In this document: positions 8,567 through 16,450 of the stretch, piece after piece | How positions within the stretch are numbered: the stretch's first letter is position 1 | Layout of the letters: each line of letters starts with the position of its first letter | Program-made: the position numbers and the translations under genes | NCBI GenBank assembly: GCA_029565685.1 | Contig: JAKQNR010000008.1 | Location: 41,493 to 105,492 of the forward strand | Reading direction: 5' to 3' | DNA from: a bacterium | GTDB taxonomy: Bacteria; Zhuqueibacterota; Zhuqueibacteria; Residuimicrobiales; Residuimicrobiaceae | DNA length: 64,000 bases | Notes under the pieces: model-generated | The model's input: only the letters and a program-made list of their open reading frames with translations | The model's database searches: none | What the model was told of the DNA's origin: nothing

Positions 8567-9782
8567 GGTGGATAAAATCCGTCGGGACTTTCCCCTCTTT
8601 CAGCAGGCGGATAAAGAAGGCTGGGTATATCTGGACAGCGCGGCCACTTCGCAAAAGCCTCGAAGCGTGTTGGCGGCCATGAATCAGTTTTACGAGCAGG
8701 AGAACGCCAACGCCCATCGCAGCAGCTATGCGCTGGCAGAGCGAGCGACGCTTCGTTATGAAGCGGCGCGGGAACGCGTTCGCAGGTTCATCAACGCGGC
8801 TGCGACCGAAGAGATCATCTTCACCCGCAACACCACGGAATCCATCAATCTGGCTGCTTTCGGCTGGGCGGGCAAATTTCTTCGCCCCGGCGATGAGATT
8901 CTGATCAGCGAAATGGAGCACCACAGCAACCTGGTGCCGTGGCAACGGGTGTGCCAAAGCACTGGCGCACAGCTGAAATTCGTCGAGTTCGACGAACAGG
9001 GCCGGTTAGTCATGAAGCAGTTCCACCAGCTGCTGGGGCCGCGCACCCGACTGGTCGCAGTGGCGCACATGTCCAACAGTCTGGGCACCATCCATCCGAT
9101 GGAGGCGATGATCGCAGCCGCGCATCGAGCCGGCAGCCTGGTTTTAATCGACGCAGCCCAAAGCGCCCCCCATGCCCGCCTGGATGTGCAGGCTTTGGAC
9201 GCGGACTTTATCGCTTTCTCAGCTCATAAGATGCTCGGCCCCCTGGGCATCGGCGTATTATATGGCCGGCGTTCATTGCTGGAGGAAATGGATCCGCTGT
9301 TATTCGGCGGCAACATGATCGGCCGGGTCGAACACTTGAAAACCACCTGGAACGATCTGCCTTGGAAGCTGGAAGCCGGCACGCAGAATCTGGCCGGCGC
9401 CGTCGGTCTGGCGGCAGCCCTGGATTACCTGGACGAACTCGGCATGGAGGCGATCGAAGCGCACGATAGGATGCTCGGCCAGATGGCGATACAGCAACTT
9501 TGCGCCATCCCCGGTATTCGTGTGTATGGCCCGCCGGACGCTCACGGGCCGGTGGTGTCGTTCAACCTGGAGAACATTCACCCCCATGATTTGGCCACCT
9601 TTCTGGACCAGGAACGCGTGGCGGTTCGCTCCGGCCATCATTGCTGCCAACTGGTCATGAAACGGCTCAGGGTGGCGGCCACGGCGCGTGCCAGTTTCTA
9701 CCTGTATAACGATGAGGAAGATGTACGCCGGTTGGCCGCCGCGCTTTATCAAGCGAAGGACTATTTCAAAAAATGGCTCTAG
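8556..9782 (+). CDS. sufS: Cysteine desulfurase SufS
   Basis: A 408-residue group II cysteine desulfurase, PLP-dependent, making enzyme-bound persulfide from cysteine. The PLP lysine is K225 (SAHKMLGPLG). The catalytic cysteine is in RSGHHCC: C363 by alignment to E. coli SufS, with an adjacent C364. RYEAARERVRRFIN and TESINLAAFGW are family segments. It overlaps the Rieske gene by 11 bp and sufU by 10 bp, which indicates tight co-expression. In this SufS-SufU arrangement the acceptor is normally the zinc protein SufU rather than SufE; no sufE is present in the operon. Confidence 0.96.
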   Translation: MALEVDKIRRDFPLFQQADKEGWVYLDSAATSQKPRSVLAAMNQFYEQENANAHRSSYALAERATLRYEAARERVRRFINAAATEEIIFTRNTTESINLAAFGWAGKFLRPGDEILISEMEHHSNLVPWQRVCQSTGAQLKFVEFDEQGRLVMKQFHQLLGPRTRLVAVAHMSNSLGTIHPMEAMIAAAHRAGSLVLIDAAQSAPHARLDVQALDADFIAFSAHKMLGPLGIGVLYGRRSLLEEMDPLLFGGNMIGRVEHLKTTWNDLPWKLEAGTQNLAGAVGLAAALDYLDELGMEAIEAHDRMLGQMAIQQLCAIPGIRVYGPPDAHGPVVSFNLENIHPHDLATFLDQERVAVRSGHHCCQLVMKRLRVAATARASFYLYNDEEDVRRLAAALYQAKDYFKKWL

Positions 9783-10249
9783 ATGAACTCTACCAGGAAA
9801 TCCTGCTGGATCATTACAAACATCCGCGCAATAAAGGTCGAGTGGAAAATGCCGATCTCTCTGTGGAGCTGAAAAATCCGTTTTGCGGCGATGAGATCCT
9901 ATTGACCGTGCGTTTTGAGCAGGATAAAATTTCCGACATGGCCTTTGAAGGCCAGGGCTGCGTCATCAGTCAGGCGTCCGCTTCATTGATGACCGAAAAG
10001 ATCAAAGGACTTGGTATCGACGACGCCAAGCAGGTGATCGAGCGGTTTCAGCGCATGCTAAAGAGGGAGGAGGACGAGCACAGCGACGCGGTCTGCAGCG
10101 CCGCCTGCCGTCACCATGCGTCGGATGAAGAGCTGGATGAGTTGAACGCCCTGCAGGGCGTTTGTGAGTACCCCTCGCGCGTCAAATGCGCGATGCTGGC
10201 CTGGCGATCTCTGATGCAGGCCCTTGAGCAAAGAAAGCAGACCCCTTAA
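9773..10249 (+). CDS. sufU: SufU zinc-dependent sulfurtransferase (variant with extra Cys/His)
   Basis: A 158-residue SufU of the IscU fold. Canonical ligands are C38 and D40 (NPFCGDE), C63 (GQGCVISQASASLM) and C139 (RVKCAMLAW). SufU accepts persulfide sulfur from SufS. The protein differs from the usual pattern between residues 103 and 133: it contains C108, C112, H114, H115 (CSAACRHH) and C131 (GVCEYP), a region that in ordinary SufU has no cysteine ligands. This could form a second metal site or be a lineage insertion. It is the last gene of the suf operon. Confidence 0.92.
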   Translation: MALDELYQEILLDHYKHPRNKGRVENADLSVELKNPFCGDEILLTVRFEQDKISDMAFEGQGCVISQASASLMTEKIKGLGIDDAKQVIERFQRMLKREEDEHSDAVCSAACRHHASDEELDELNALQGVCEYPSRVKCAMLAWRSLMQALEQRKQTP

Positions 10250-10273
10250 ACCGCGGCGGACAGACTCGTCGCT

Positions 10274-10645
10274 CTACTCGGACTCGATGCTGGGCGCCGG
10301 AAAGGAGATGTGAGGAAAGCAGGGCAGGGTTCCATCTTCATACATCTCCCGGGCCTCTTCCTCATCGCGTGGAAATACGTTGCAAACCTCTGGTTTGACA
10401 TCGAACTCATGCAAACGGCAGCCGCGCGCGTTTTCTTTCAAGAACACGCAGCCGCGTCCGTTCGTGCGGGTGCGGTAATAAAGCTCTCCGTCCTCCTCGG
10501 TCGGACCGGTAAAATCCTCGGCCGTGGCGTAGCCATCGCGGATGAGTCGTTCGCGCTCTTCCGGCCGCACGTCCACGCCGTAAAAACAACAAGCGTCGTG
10601 ACAGGGGAAATTCAAGCAATCAAAGACAAACGCTTCCTCGCTCAT
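10274..10645 (-). CDS. YkgJ-type CxxCxxCC-family protein (copy 1)
   Basis: A 123-residue cysteine-rich protein. Cysteine-bearing elements: FDCLNFPCHDACC near the N-terminus, GRGCVFL (about 65), ARGCRLHEFDVKPEVCNVFP (about 74-92) and LPCFPH near the end. The arrangement fits the YkgJ/UPF0153 family, proposed to bind zinc or iron; no reaction is established. AAAGG lies 8 bp upstream of the ATG on the minus strand. It converges on the suf operon, 24 bp from the sufU stop, and has a paralogue (10757-11116) immediately upstream. Confidence 0.8.
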   Translation of the reverse strand: MSEEAFVFDCLNFPCHDACCFYGVDVRPEERERLIRDGYATAEDFTGPTEEDGELYYRTRTNGRGCVFLKENARGCRLHEFDVKPEVCNVFPRDEEEAREMYEDGTLPCFPHISFPAPSIESE

Positions 10646-10756
10646 ACTCTTACCTTTTCAGTTGTGGTTTGCCTGCAGCCGGCTGAAGAACCACGGCGGC
10701 GCGCCTTTGCGGCAACTCGATGCATGGTCGGCATGATATAATTACATTGCAAAGTC

Positions 10757-11116
10757 TTACCAGGTGCAGCGTCCCGTGTCTCGATCAAAAATCCGGTGAT
10801 GAAAACACGGCATGGCGCCTTCCTCATACATCTCTTGTGCATCCTCCAGATCATAGGGAAAATAGATGCAGATCTCCGGCTTGACGCCTTTCGCATGCAG
10901 ACGGCAGCCGCGGTCGGGATGCAGAAACACACATCCTCGTTCAGTCACCTGCGTGTGATAATAGACGCCGTCCTCTTCAACGATCGGATGAGGATCAAAA
11001 TCCTCCTCGGTCCCCAGTCCGGAGGCGATGATACGATTCTTTTCCTCTTCCGTGGCACGCACCCCCAGGCGGCAGCAGCCGTCCTGGCAGGGAAAAGTCA
11101 TACAGTCAAATGTCAT
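10757..11116 (-). CDS. YkgJ-type CxxCxxCC-family protein (copy 2)
   Basis: A 119-residue paralogue of the neighbouring copy. Same cysteine layout: TFDCMTFPCQDGCC, ERGCVFL, RGCRLHAKGVKPEICIYFP and MPCFHH, with the same spacing of the acidic (E/D)EDG..Y(Y/H) block. It is most simply a tandem duplication that has since diverged. AAGGAAGG precedes the ATG. The ~104-bp gap to the divergent methyltransferase gene is AT-rich and should hold promoters for both directions. Metal binding is inferred from the cysteines. Confidence 0.8.
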   Translation of the reverse strand: MTFDCMTFPCQDGCCRLGVRATEEEKNRIIASGLGTEEDFDPHPIVEEDGVYYHTQVTERGCVFLHPDRGCRLHAKGVKPEICIYFPYDLEDAQEMYEEGAMPCFHHRIFDRDTGRCTW

Positions 11117-11220
11117 GAGTACCTTCCTTGAAAAAAATTCAGTCTTTAATATAAAACTTTTTTATTTGTATTGCCAGAGGATATTTGTAATTTTCAAAAA
11201 AAATATACAACACCAAGGCC

Positions 11221-12621
11221 ATGGAACTAATCGCCTACTTAAAAACATTGTTCGGCGACGAATTGCCCGCCTTTCTCGCCGCCGCGCCGGAACCGCCGAC
11301 GGTAGCGGTGAATGTGTTTAAATGCGATCGCAGGCGTTTTGTCCATAAACTGGACCAGTGGGGGATGAGTTACAGTCCGCATCCTGTAGAACCGGCAAGC
11401 TATATCCTCGAATCCGATCCCCTGCCGCTCAGCCACACGCTCTCTTTTTTTATCGGCGATTTTCGCTATCAGGGCGTCTCGTCGCAGCTGCCCGCTTTGG
11501 CTCTCGATCCACAGCCCGGAGAGACGGTGCTCGATCTTGCCGCTGCCCCCGGCGGCAAATCCATTCAGATCGCCGCGTTGATGAACAACCAGGGGCGCTT
11601 ACTGTTGAACGACTCGTCCCTCAAACGCATGGAACCTTTGATGGCCAACCTCAGTCGGGCGGCAGTGGTCAACGATGTGCTGCTGAATCTGCCCGGACAG
11701 AAGATCGGCCGGCTGTTGCCCGAGTTCTTTGACCGGGTTCTGGTGGATGCGCCGTGCTCAGGTTTGAACTTTTACAGCGACCGGCTGCAGCGACAGCAGT
11801 GGAACGCTCATTATCTGCAGACGATCGTCAACATTCAGGAGCAGCTGCTCATCTCCGCGGTCAAGGCGGCCAAGGTCAACGGCGTGATCGTGTATTCGAC
11901 CTGTTCCATGACGCCGGAAGAAAACGAAATGGTGCTGCAGCGCATTCTGCAGCGTTACCCGGTGAGGGTGGAGACTGCGCCGAAGTGGACGCTGCGTTCA
12001 GCCAGGCCCGGGTGGCGCTATTATCAGGAACGGGCTTTTCCCTCCGACCTGCAAAAGACGCTGCGCATCTATCCCTTTCCAGATCCCATGGAGGGCTTTT
12101 TCCTCGCGCGTCTGCGCAAGACCGCAGGCCTGCCGATCAGGCCGGTGAACCAGCCGGTCCGCTGGCTGCCGACCCAGCGCTTTGATGATCCGCGAATTTT
12201 GCCCATCCTGACCAATCTGCACCAACTCTGGGGCATCGAACCGTCCTTCTTTGCACCCTACCGGTTCCGCGTCAATACGCACAAACTCTGGCTTACCACG
12301 GATGCCTGGCCGGAGATCCCGGACACGGGTCTGGTCAAGACCGGCCTGCCCCTGGCAGTGAAAAAATCCCATTTTTGGAAGCTCACCAGCAGTGCTGCCC
12401 AGTGGTTGAGCGGCCGCATCACGGCCTCGCTGATGGAGCTCTCCTCCAATCAGCTGCACCAGCTTTTAAGTAAAGGGGAAACACCCCATCCCGGTGAGGC
12501 TCTGCGCTATTACGCGGCCACCCGCCATGGCAAGCCCATCGGCGTGGTTTCACAGTCACATGGAGTGCTCAAGTTAAAGATTCCCCATTCCTTCAAGTTG
12601 GTGCAGGATGCGGACGTCTGA
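11221..12621 (+). CDS. RsmF/NOL1-NOP2-sun-type rRNA (cytosine-C5) methyltransferase
   Basis: A 466-residue SAM-dependent RNA m5C methyltransferase. The SAM motif is LDLAAAPGGKS (104-114). The two catalytic cysteines are C179 in VLVDAPCSGLN and C228 in YSTCSMTPEENE, the TCS(M/I) nucleophile. The C-terminal ~150 residues (from about 310) look like the RsmF-type RNA-binding extension. The probable target is a 16S rRNA cytosine, but the exact site cannot be read. The usual DAPCSGEG motif is replaced by DAPCSGLN. The gene stands alone, divergent from the YkgJ-type genes. Confidence 0.88.
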   Translation: MELIAYLKTLFGDELPAFLAAAPEPPTVAVNVFKCDRRRFVHKLDQWGMSYSPHPVEPASYILESDPLPLSHTLSFFIGDFRYQGVSSQLPALALDPQPGETVLDLAAAPGGKSIQIAALMNNQGRLLLNDSSLKRMEPLMANLSRAAVVNDVLLNLPGQKIGRLLPEFFDRVLVDAPCSGLNFYSDRLQRQQWNAHYLQTIVNIQEQLLISAVKAAKVNGVIVYSTCSMTPEENEMVLQRILQRYPVRVETAPKWTLRSARPGWRYYQERAFPSDLQKTLRIYPFPDPMEGFFLARLRKTAGLPIRPVNQPVRWLPTQRFDDPRILPILTNLHQLWGIEPSFFAPYRFRVNTHKLWLTTDAWPEIPDTGLVKTGLPLAVKKSHFWKLTSSAAQWLSGRITASLMELSSNQLHQLLSKGETPHPGEALRYYAATRHGKPIGVVSQSHGVLKLKIPHSFKLVQDADV

Positions 12622-12804
12622 CGGCCGCATTCCGGTTGCCAAGACCTGCCAGTCTGTCGCCCATGTCCAAGCCGCTTTTTTGCTTGTAAATGCTGACACG
12701 TTTTAATATATTTGCTTTCAATGGAGCAAAAATGCACACGCCGGGGGCTGACAGGAGCCGGCGCCTGATTTCTGTTTTTGAGCACTCTAACAAGGAGGTC
12801 GGAA

Positions 12805-13953
12805 ATGCAATCTATTCGTACAGCGATCATCGGTGCGGGTTTTATGGGCCCGACGCACACGGAAGCGCTGCGACGCCTCGGCATCGAGGTCGCAGGCATT
12901 CTGGGTGTGGATGAAGCCGAATCGACCAAGGCGGCGCAGAAACTGGGGCTGCCCCGGGCCTATTTAAGCTATACCGAAGTGCTTAAAGATAAAAACGTCC
13001 ATGCCGTTCATATTACTACGCCCAACCGGCTGCACTTTCAAATGGCGCGCGACGCGCTTAAAGCCGGCAAACACGTGCTGTGCGAAAAACCGCTGGCCAT
13101 GAACACGCGCGAGACCGCAGCGCTGGTGGATCTGGCCAAGAAAAGCAAACTCGCCGCCTGCGTGAATTACAATCTGCGCTACTATCCGCTGTGCATGGAA
13201 GCGCGCGAGATGGTGCAGGAAAACCGGCTGGGCAAAGTGCATTCGATCGTCGGCAGTTATGTGCAGGATTGGCTGCTTTATCAAACGGATTACAACTGGC
13301 GCATCCTGGCGGAAGAGGGCGGCAGTCTGCGCGCCATCGCCGACATCGGCACCCATTGGCTGGATATGGTGCAATATATCACCGGACTGCGGGTCGTCGC
13401 CCTGTGCGCCGACTTGCTCACCATCTTTCCGATCCGCAAACGGCCTAAAGGAGAGGTGGAATCCTTTTCCGGCAAGGTGCAGAAAATCCAGGCTACGGAA
13501 GACATAACGGTCAACACCGAAGACGGCGGCGCCATTCTCCTGCGCTTTGACAACGGCGCCAAAGGCACCCTGTTCGTCTCGCAGATCAGCGCCGGCCGCA
13601 AAAATTGCCTGCGCTGGGAGATCAGCGGCAGTAAGAGCGGCGCTTATTGGGACAGCGAAACGCCCAACGAAATGTGGCTGGGCTATCGCGACAAACCCAA
13701 TGAAAAGCTAATCAAGGATCCAGGCCTGCTTTCCGAAGCAGTGCGACCCTACGTGAGCTATCCCGGCGGCCACAATGAAGGCTATCCGGATACATTCAAA
13801 CAATGCTTCAAGGCTTTTTACGCCTATATCGCCAAAGGCGATTATAAAGCCAAACCGACTTTTCCGACGTTTTTGGACGGTCACCGCGAACTGGCCTTGT
13901 GTGAAGCCATCGCCAAAAGCAACAAAAAGAACAGCTGGGTGACTGTGGAGTAA
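12805..13953 (+). CDS. Gfo/Idh/MocA-family oxidoreductase
   Basis: A 382-residue NAD(P)-dependent sugar dehydrogenase. The Rossmann motif GAGFMG is near the N-terminus, the family EKP motif is in CEKPLAMN, and the C-terminal Gfo/Idh domain follows. The start at 12805 is chosen because AAGGAGGT lies just upstream; a longer open frame to a TTG at 12778 has no such site. It is followed after 42 bp by a sugar phosphate isomerase, a pairing common in carbohydrate or inositol catabolism. The substrate is not evident. Confidence 0.88.
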   Translation: MQSIRTAIIGAGFMGPTHTEALRRLGIEVAGILGVDEAESTKAAQKLGLPRAYLSYTEVLKDKNVHAVHITTPNRLHFQMARDALKAGKHVLCEKPLAMNTRETAALVDLAKKSKLAACVNYNLRYYPLCMEAREMVQENRLGKVHSIVGSYVQDWLLYQTDYNWRILAEEGGSLRAIADIGTHWLDMVQYITGLRVVALCADLLTIFPIRKRPKGEVESFSGKVQKIQATEDITVNTEDGGAILLRFDNGAKGTLFVSQISAGRKNCLRWEISGSKSGAYWDSETPNEMWLGYRDKPNEKLIKDPGLLSEAVRPYVSYPGGHNEGYPDTFKQCFKAFYAYIAKGDYKAKPTFPTFLDGHRELALCEAIAKSNKKNSWVTVE

Positions 13954-13995
13954 ACCGCAGCCTGCCGCAGCGGTTTCATCAGCAAGGAGCTTGTC

Positions 13996-14913
13996 ATGAA
14001 ATTGGGATTTGTCAGCGCCATTCTGGGGGAATTGGATTTCGAGCATGTGCTGGCCTTTGCGAAGGAAAGCGGTTACTCGTGCGTTGAAATGATGTGCTGG
14101 CCCAAAGGCAAGGCGGAACGGCGCTATGCCGGCGTAACCCATATCGATGTGACAAACCTGGACAAAGCGGCGGCGAAGAAGATGCGCAGCAAAGCCCTCA
14201 AATCCGGGATCACCATCAGCGGGTTGGGATATTATCCCAACCCGCTGTCTCCGAATCCGGTGGAGGCGGCGGTTTACATCAAGCACCTTCAGGAGTTGAT
14301 CAAAGCAGCCGAACTGCTGGGGGTTCAGGTGGTCAACACTTTTATCGGCCGTGATTGGACCCGAAGCGTGGACGACAATTGGCCGCGGTTCAAACAGGTG
14401 TGGCCCGGATTGATCAAATTCGCCGAAGAACGCGGAATCAAAGTGGCGATCGAGAATTGTCCGATGTTTTTCACCAAGGACGAATGGCCGGCGGGCAAGA
14501 ACCTGGCGCATGCGCCGGCCATTTGGCGTCGCATGTTCGAGGAAATTCCGTCGGATCATTTCGGTCTGAACCTCGATCCTTCCCACCTGGTCTGGCAACA
14601 GATCGACTATTTGGCTGCGGTGCGCGAGTTCAAGGAAAAGATCTTTCATGTGCACGCCAAAGATTGCCGCGTGGATCAGCACCGGCTCAACCAGGTGGGC
14701 ATTTTGGCCTGTCCGCTGGAATTTCACACCCCCAAGCTGCCGGGGTTGGGCGACGTCGATTGGGGCCGGTTCATCTCTGTGCTGGGCGACAACGGATACG
14801 ACGGAGCGGTCTGTGTGGAGGTGGAGGATCGTGCGTTTGAAGGATCGTTGCAAAGCCGCAAGATTGCGCTCTTTCAGAGCGGCGCCTATCTGCGCCAGTT
14901 CATTGCCGAGTGA
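13996..14913 (+). CDS. Xylose isomerase-like TIM barrel sugar isomerase/epimerase
   Basis: A 305-residue protein of the AP endonuclease 2/IolE-like TIM barrel family. Visible family segments are [40 protein letters not shown] with a metal-site Glu, NLDPSHLVW with conserved Asp and His, and [10 protein letters not shown] near the end. AAGGAG lies upstream. It is paired with the preceding Gfo/Idh enzyme, so both probably act on the same keto-sugar or cyclitol. A terminator follows. Confidence 0.85.
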   Translation: MKLGFVSAILGELDFEHVLAFAKESGYSCVEMMCWPKGKAERRYAGVTHIDVTNLDKAAAKKMRSKALKSGITISGLGYYPNPLSPNPVEAAVYIKHLQELIKAAELLGVQVVNTFIGRDWTRSVDDNWPRFKQVWPGLIKFAEERGIKVAIENCPMFFTKDEWPAGKNLAHAPAIWRRMFEEIPSDHFGLNLDPSHLVWQQIDYLAAVREFKEKIFHVHAKDCRVDQHRLNQVGILACPLEFHTPKLPGLGDVDWGRFISVLGDNGYDGAVCVEVEDRAFEGSLQSRKIALFQSGAYLRQFIAE

Positions 14914-14933
14914 ATGCGCTCCTGTTTTTCACG

Positions 14934-14960
14934 GCGACCCGATGGGTCGCTTTTTTTTTT
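14934..14960 (+). terminator. Rho-independent terminator after the sugar isomerase
   Basis: Stem GCGACCC / GGGTCGC with a 3-nt loop and a run of ten T residues. It ends the Gfo/Idh-isomerase transcript. Confidence 0.9.
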
Positions 14961-15119
14961 ACCGATCTGCGATGACCTTTCGCGATGAGGCCGTCGCCTG
15001 GTCTCCAAGCTCGAAAAACCTCTAGCGTCAATATTCAGCGATGAATTTGTATATTTCCACCCAACCTCGGGAGCTTGGCAACGAAAAAATATTAAGGCGG
15101 TTCCAACGCAGCCGGCGCT

Positions 15120-16439
15120 CTAGGATTTTTCCTCCAGTCGGACCAGCTCGCCGCTCAATTTGAGCAGTTGGATCTCGTGGATTTTAGCCGAATACTGGGC
15201 GCTGATCAGACGGCTTTCGGCATCAAGGTATTTGACCTGAATATCGCGCATCTGCAGCGCGCTGATGCTGCCCAAGCGGTATTTCTCCATGGAGATGGCC
15301 ACGTTTTCCCGCGCCACCTGAACGTTCTCCCGCTCTATGTCGATCAACGCCATGTTGGCCTGGTAGTGTTGAAACAGACGGGTCAGCTCCGCTTCCAGCT
15401 GGTTTTGCAGCTCCAACACTCTCAGTGCTTGGCTGCGTTCCATCACTCGGGCGTTTTGCCGATTGCGATGGATCGAGAATCCATCAAAGAGTGTATAGCT
15501 GGCGTTCACGCCGTAATTATAGCCGTGGCTTTTATTGCTGTGCATAAGGCCGGATTGCGATTCGGAACGGGCAATGGTGTAACCGACGTTGACGCCGAGG
15601 CGCGGCAGCATGGGCGCGCAGGCGGCTGCCACATCGAACTCTGCTGCCCGGTGGTTCTTCCTCGCCCACAACAGATCGGTATTGTGCTGCAGCAGTCCCT
15701 CCCGCAGGTCCGGCAACGTCAACCGGCGGGAAAAAGAGATGGTATCCACCACTTCAAAGTGCAGGTCGCCGGCGCGGCCCAACAGCTCGTTGAGCGAGGT
15801 CCTGGCATTGTTCAGGCTGATCTCCTGGTTCATCAATCTGGAACGATCCTGGTTCAAATCGACCCGTGCGTTGAGCAGATCGAACCGGGATTCAGAACCC
15901 ATCGCATGCTTGGCCTCACTGATTCTCATCCGCTGCTCCGAGATCGTCACCGCCTCCTCCAGAGACTGCTGGATCTGCTTCTGTCGGAGAATGTCATAAT
16001 AGGCTGAAATCACCTCGTTCAGCGTCGTTTCCACCGCCCGGCGCGCCTCCAATTCACCCATATCACGAAACTCGCGCAGTTTATTCAGGTTGGCGAACAT
16101 GGCCAGACCATCGAACAGCGTCCAGTTGAAATTCAACGCCAGGTTCTTGGCGTCCGAAACCGCGTTGGTGCGGTCGATCACATTGCCGGTGACATAGGTC
16201 TGTTTCGAATTGCTGACGCTGTGGGTGGTGGACGCGGTCGCGGCCAGTTCCGGCAGCATGCCGGCGTTGCCCGGATGGAAGTTGTTGCGGCTGATCTGCG
16301 ACTCAGTGCGGGCCACGCGGATGGCGTAATTGTGCTCCATCGCCAGCTCGATGGCCTGGTCCAGGGTCAACCGTTCCTGGCCCATAGCCCCCGTTATCAG
16401 CAGCAGTGAAAAAATCAGCCAAAGCCGCTCAATTTTCAT
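15120..16439 (-). CDS. TolC-family outer-membrane efflux protein
   Basis: A 439-residue outer-membrane factor with an N-terminal signal peptide (LWLIFSLLLITGAMG-Q). The TolC repeats begin with LTLDQAIELAMEHNYAIRVARTE, and NFNWTLFDGL and NASYTLFDGF are the paired strand segments. Long heptad-rich stretches between them form the periplasmic tunnel. It is last in a minus-strand operon with an RND pump and a membrane-fusion protein, so it should be the exit duct of that tripartite pump. An AGGAAA site precedes the ATG. Confidence 0.92.
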   Translation of the reverse strand: MKIERLWLIFSLLLITGAMGQERLTLDQAIELAMEHNYAIRVARTESQISRNNFHPGNAGMLPELAATASTTHSVSNSKQTYVTGNVIDRTNAVSDAKNLALNFNWTLFDGLAMFANLNKLREFRDMGELEARRAVETTLNEVISAYYDILRQKQIQQSLEEAVTISEQRMRISEAKHAMGSESRFDLLNARVDLNQDRSRLMNQEISLNNARTSLNELLGRAGDLHFEVVDTISFSRRLTLPDLREGLLQHNTDLLWARKNHRAAEFDVAAACAPMLPRLGVNVGYTIARSESQSGLMHSNKSHGYNYGVNASYTLFDGFSIHRNRQNARVMERSQALRVLELQNQLEAELTRLFQHYQANMALIDIERENVQVARENVAISMEKYRLGSISALQMRDIQVKYLDAESRLISAQYSAKIHEIQLLKLSGELVRLEEKS

Positions 16440-16450
16440 GATGATGTTTC

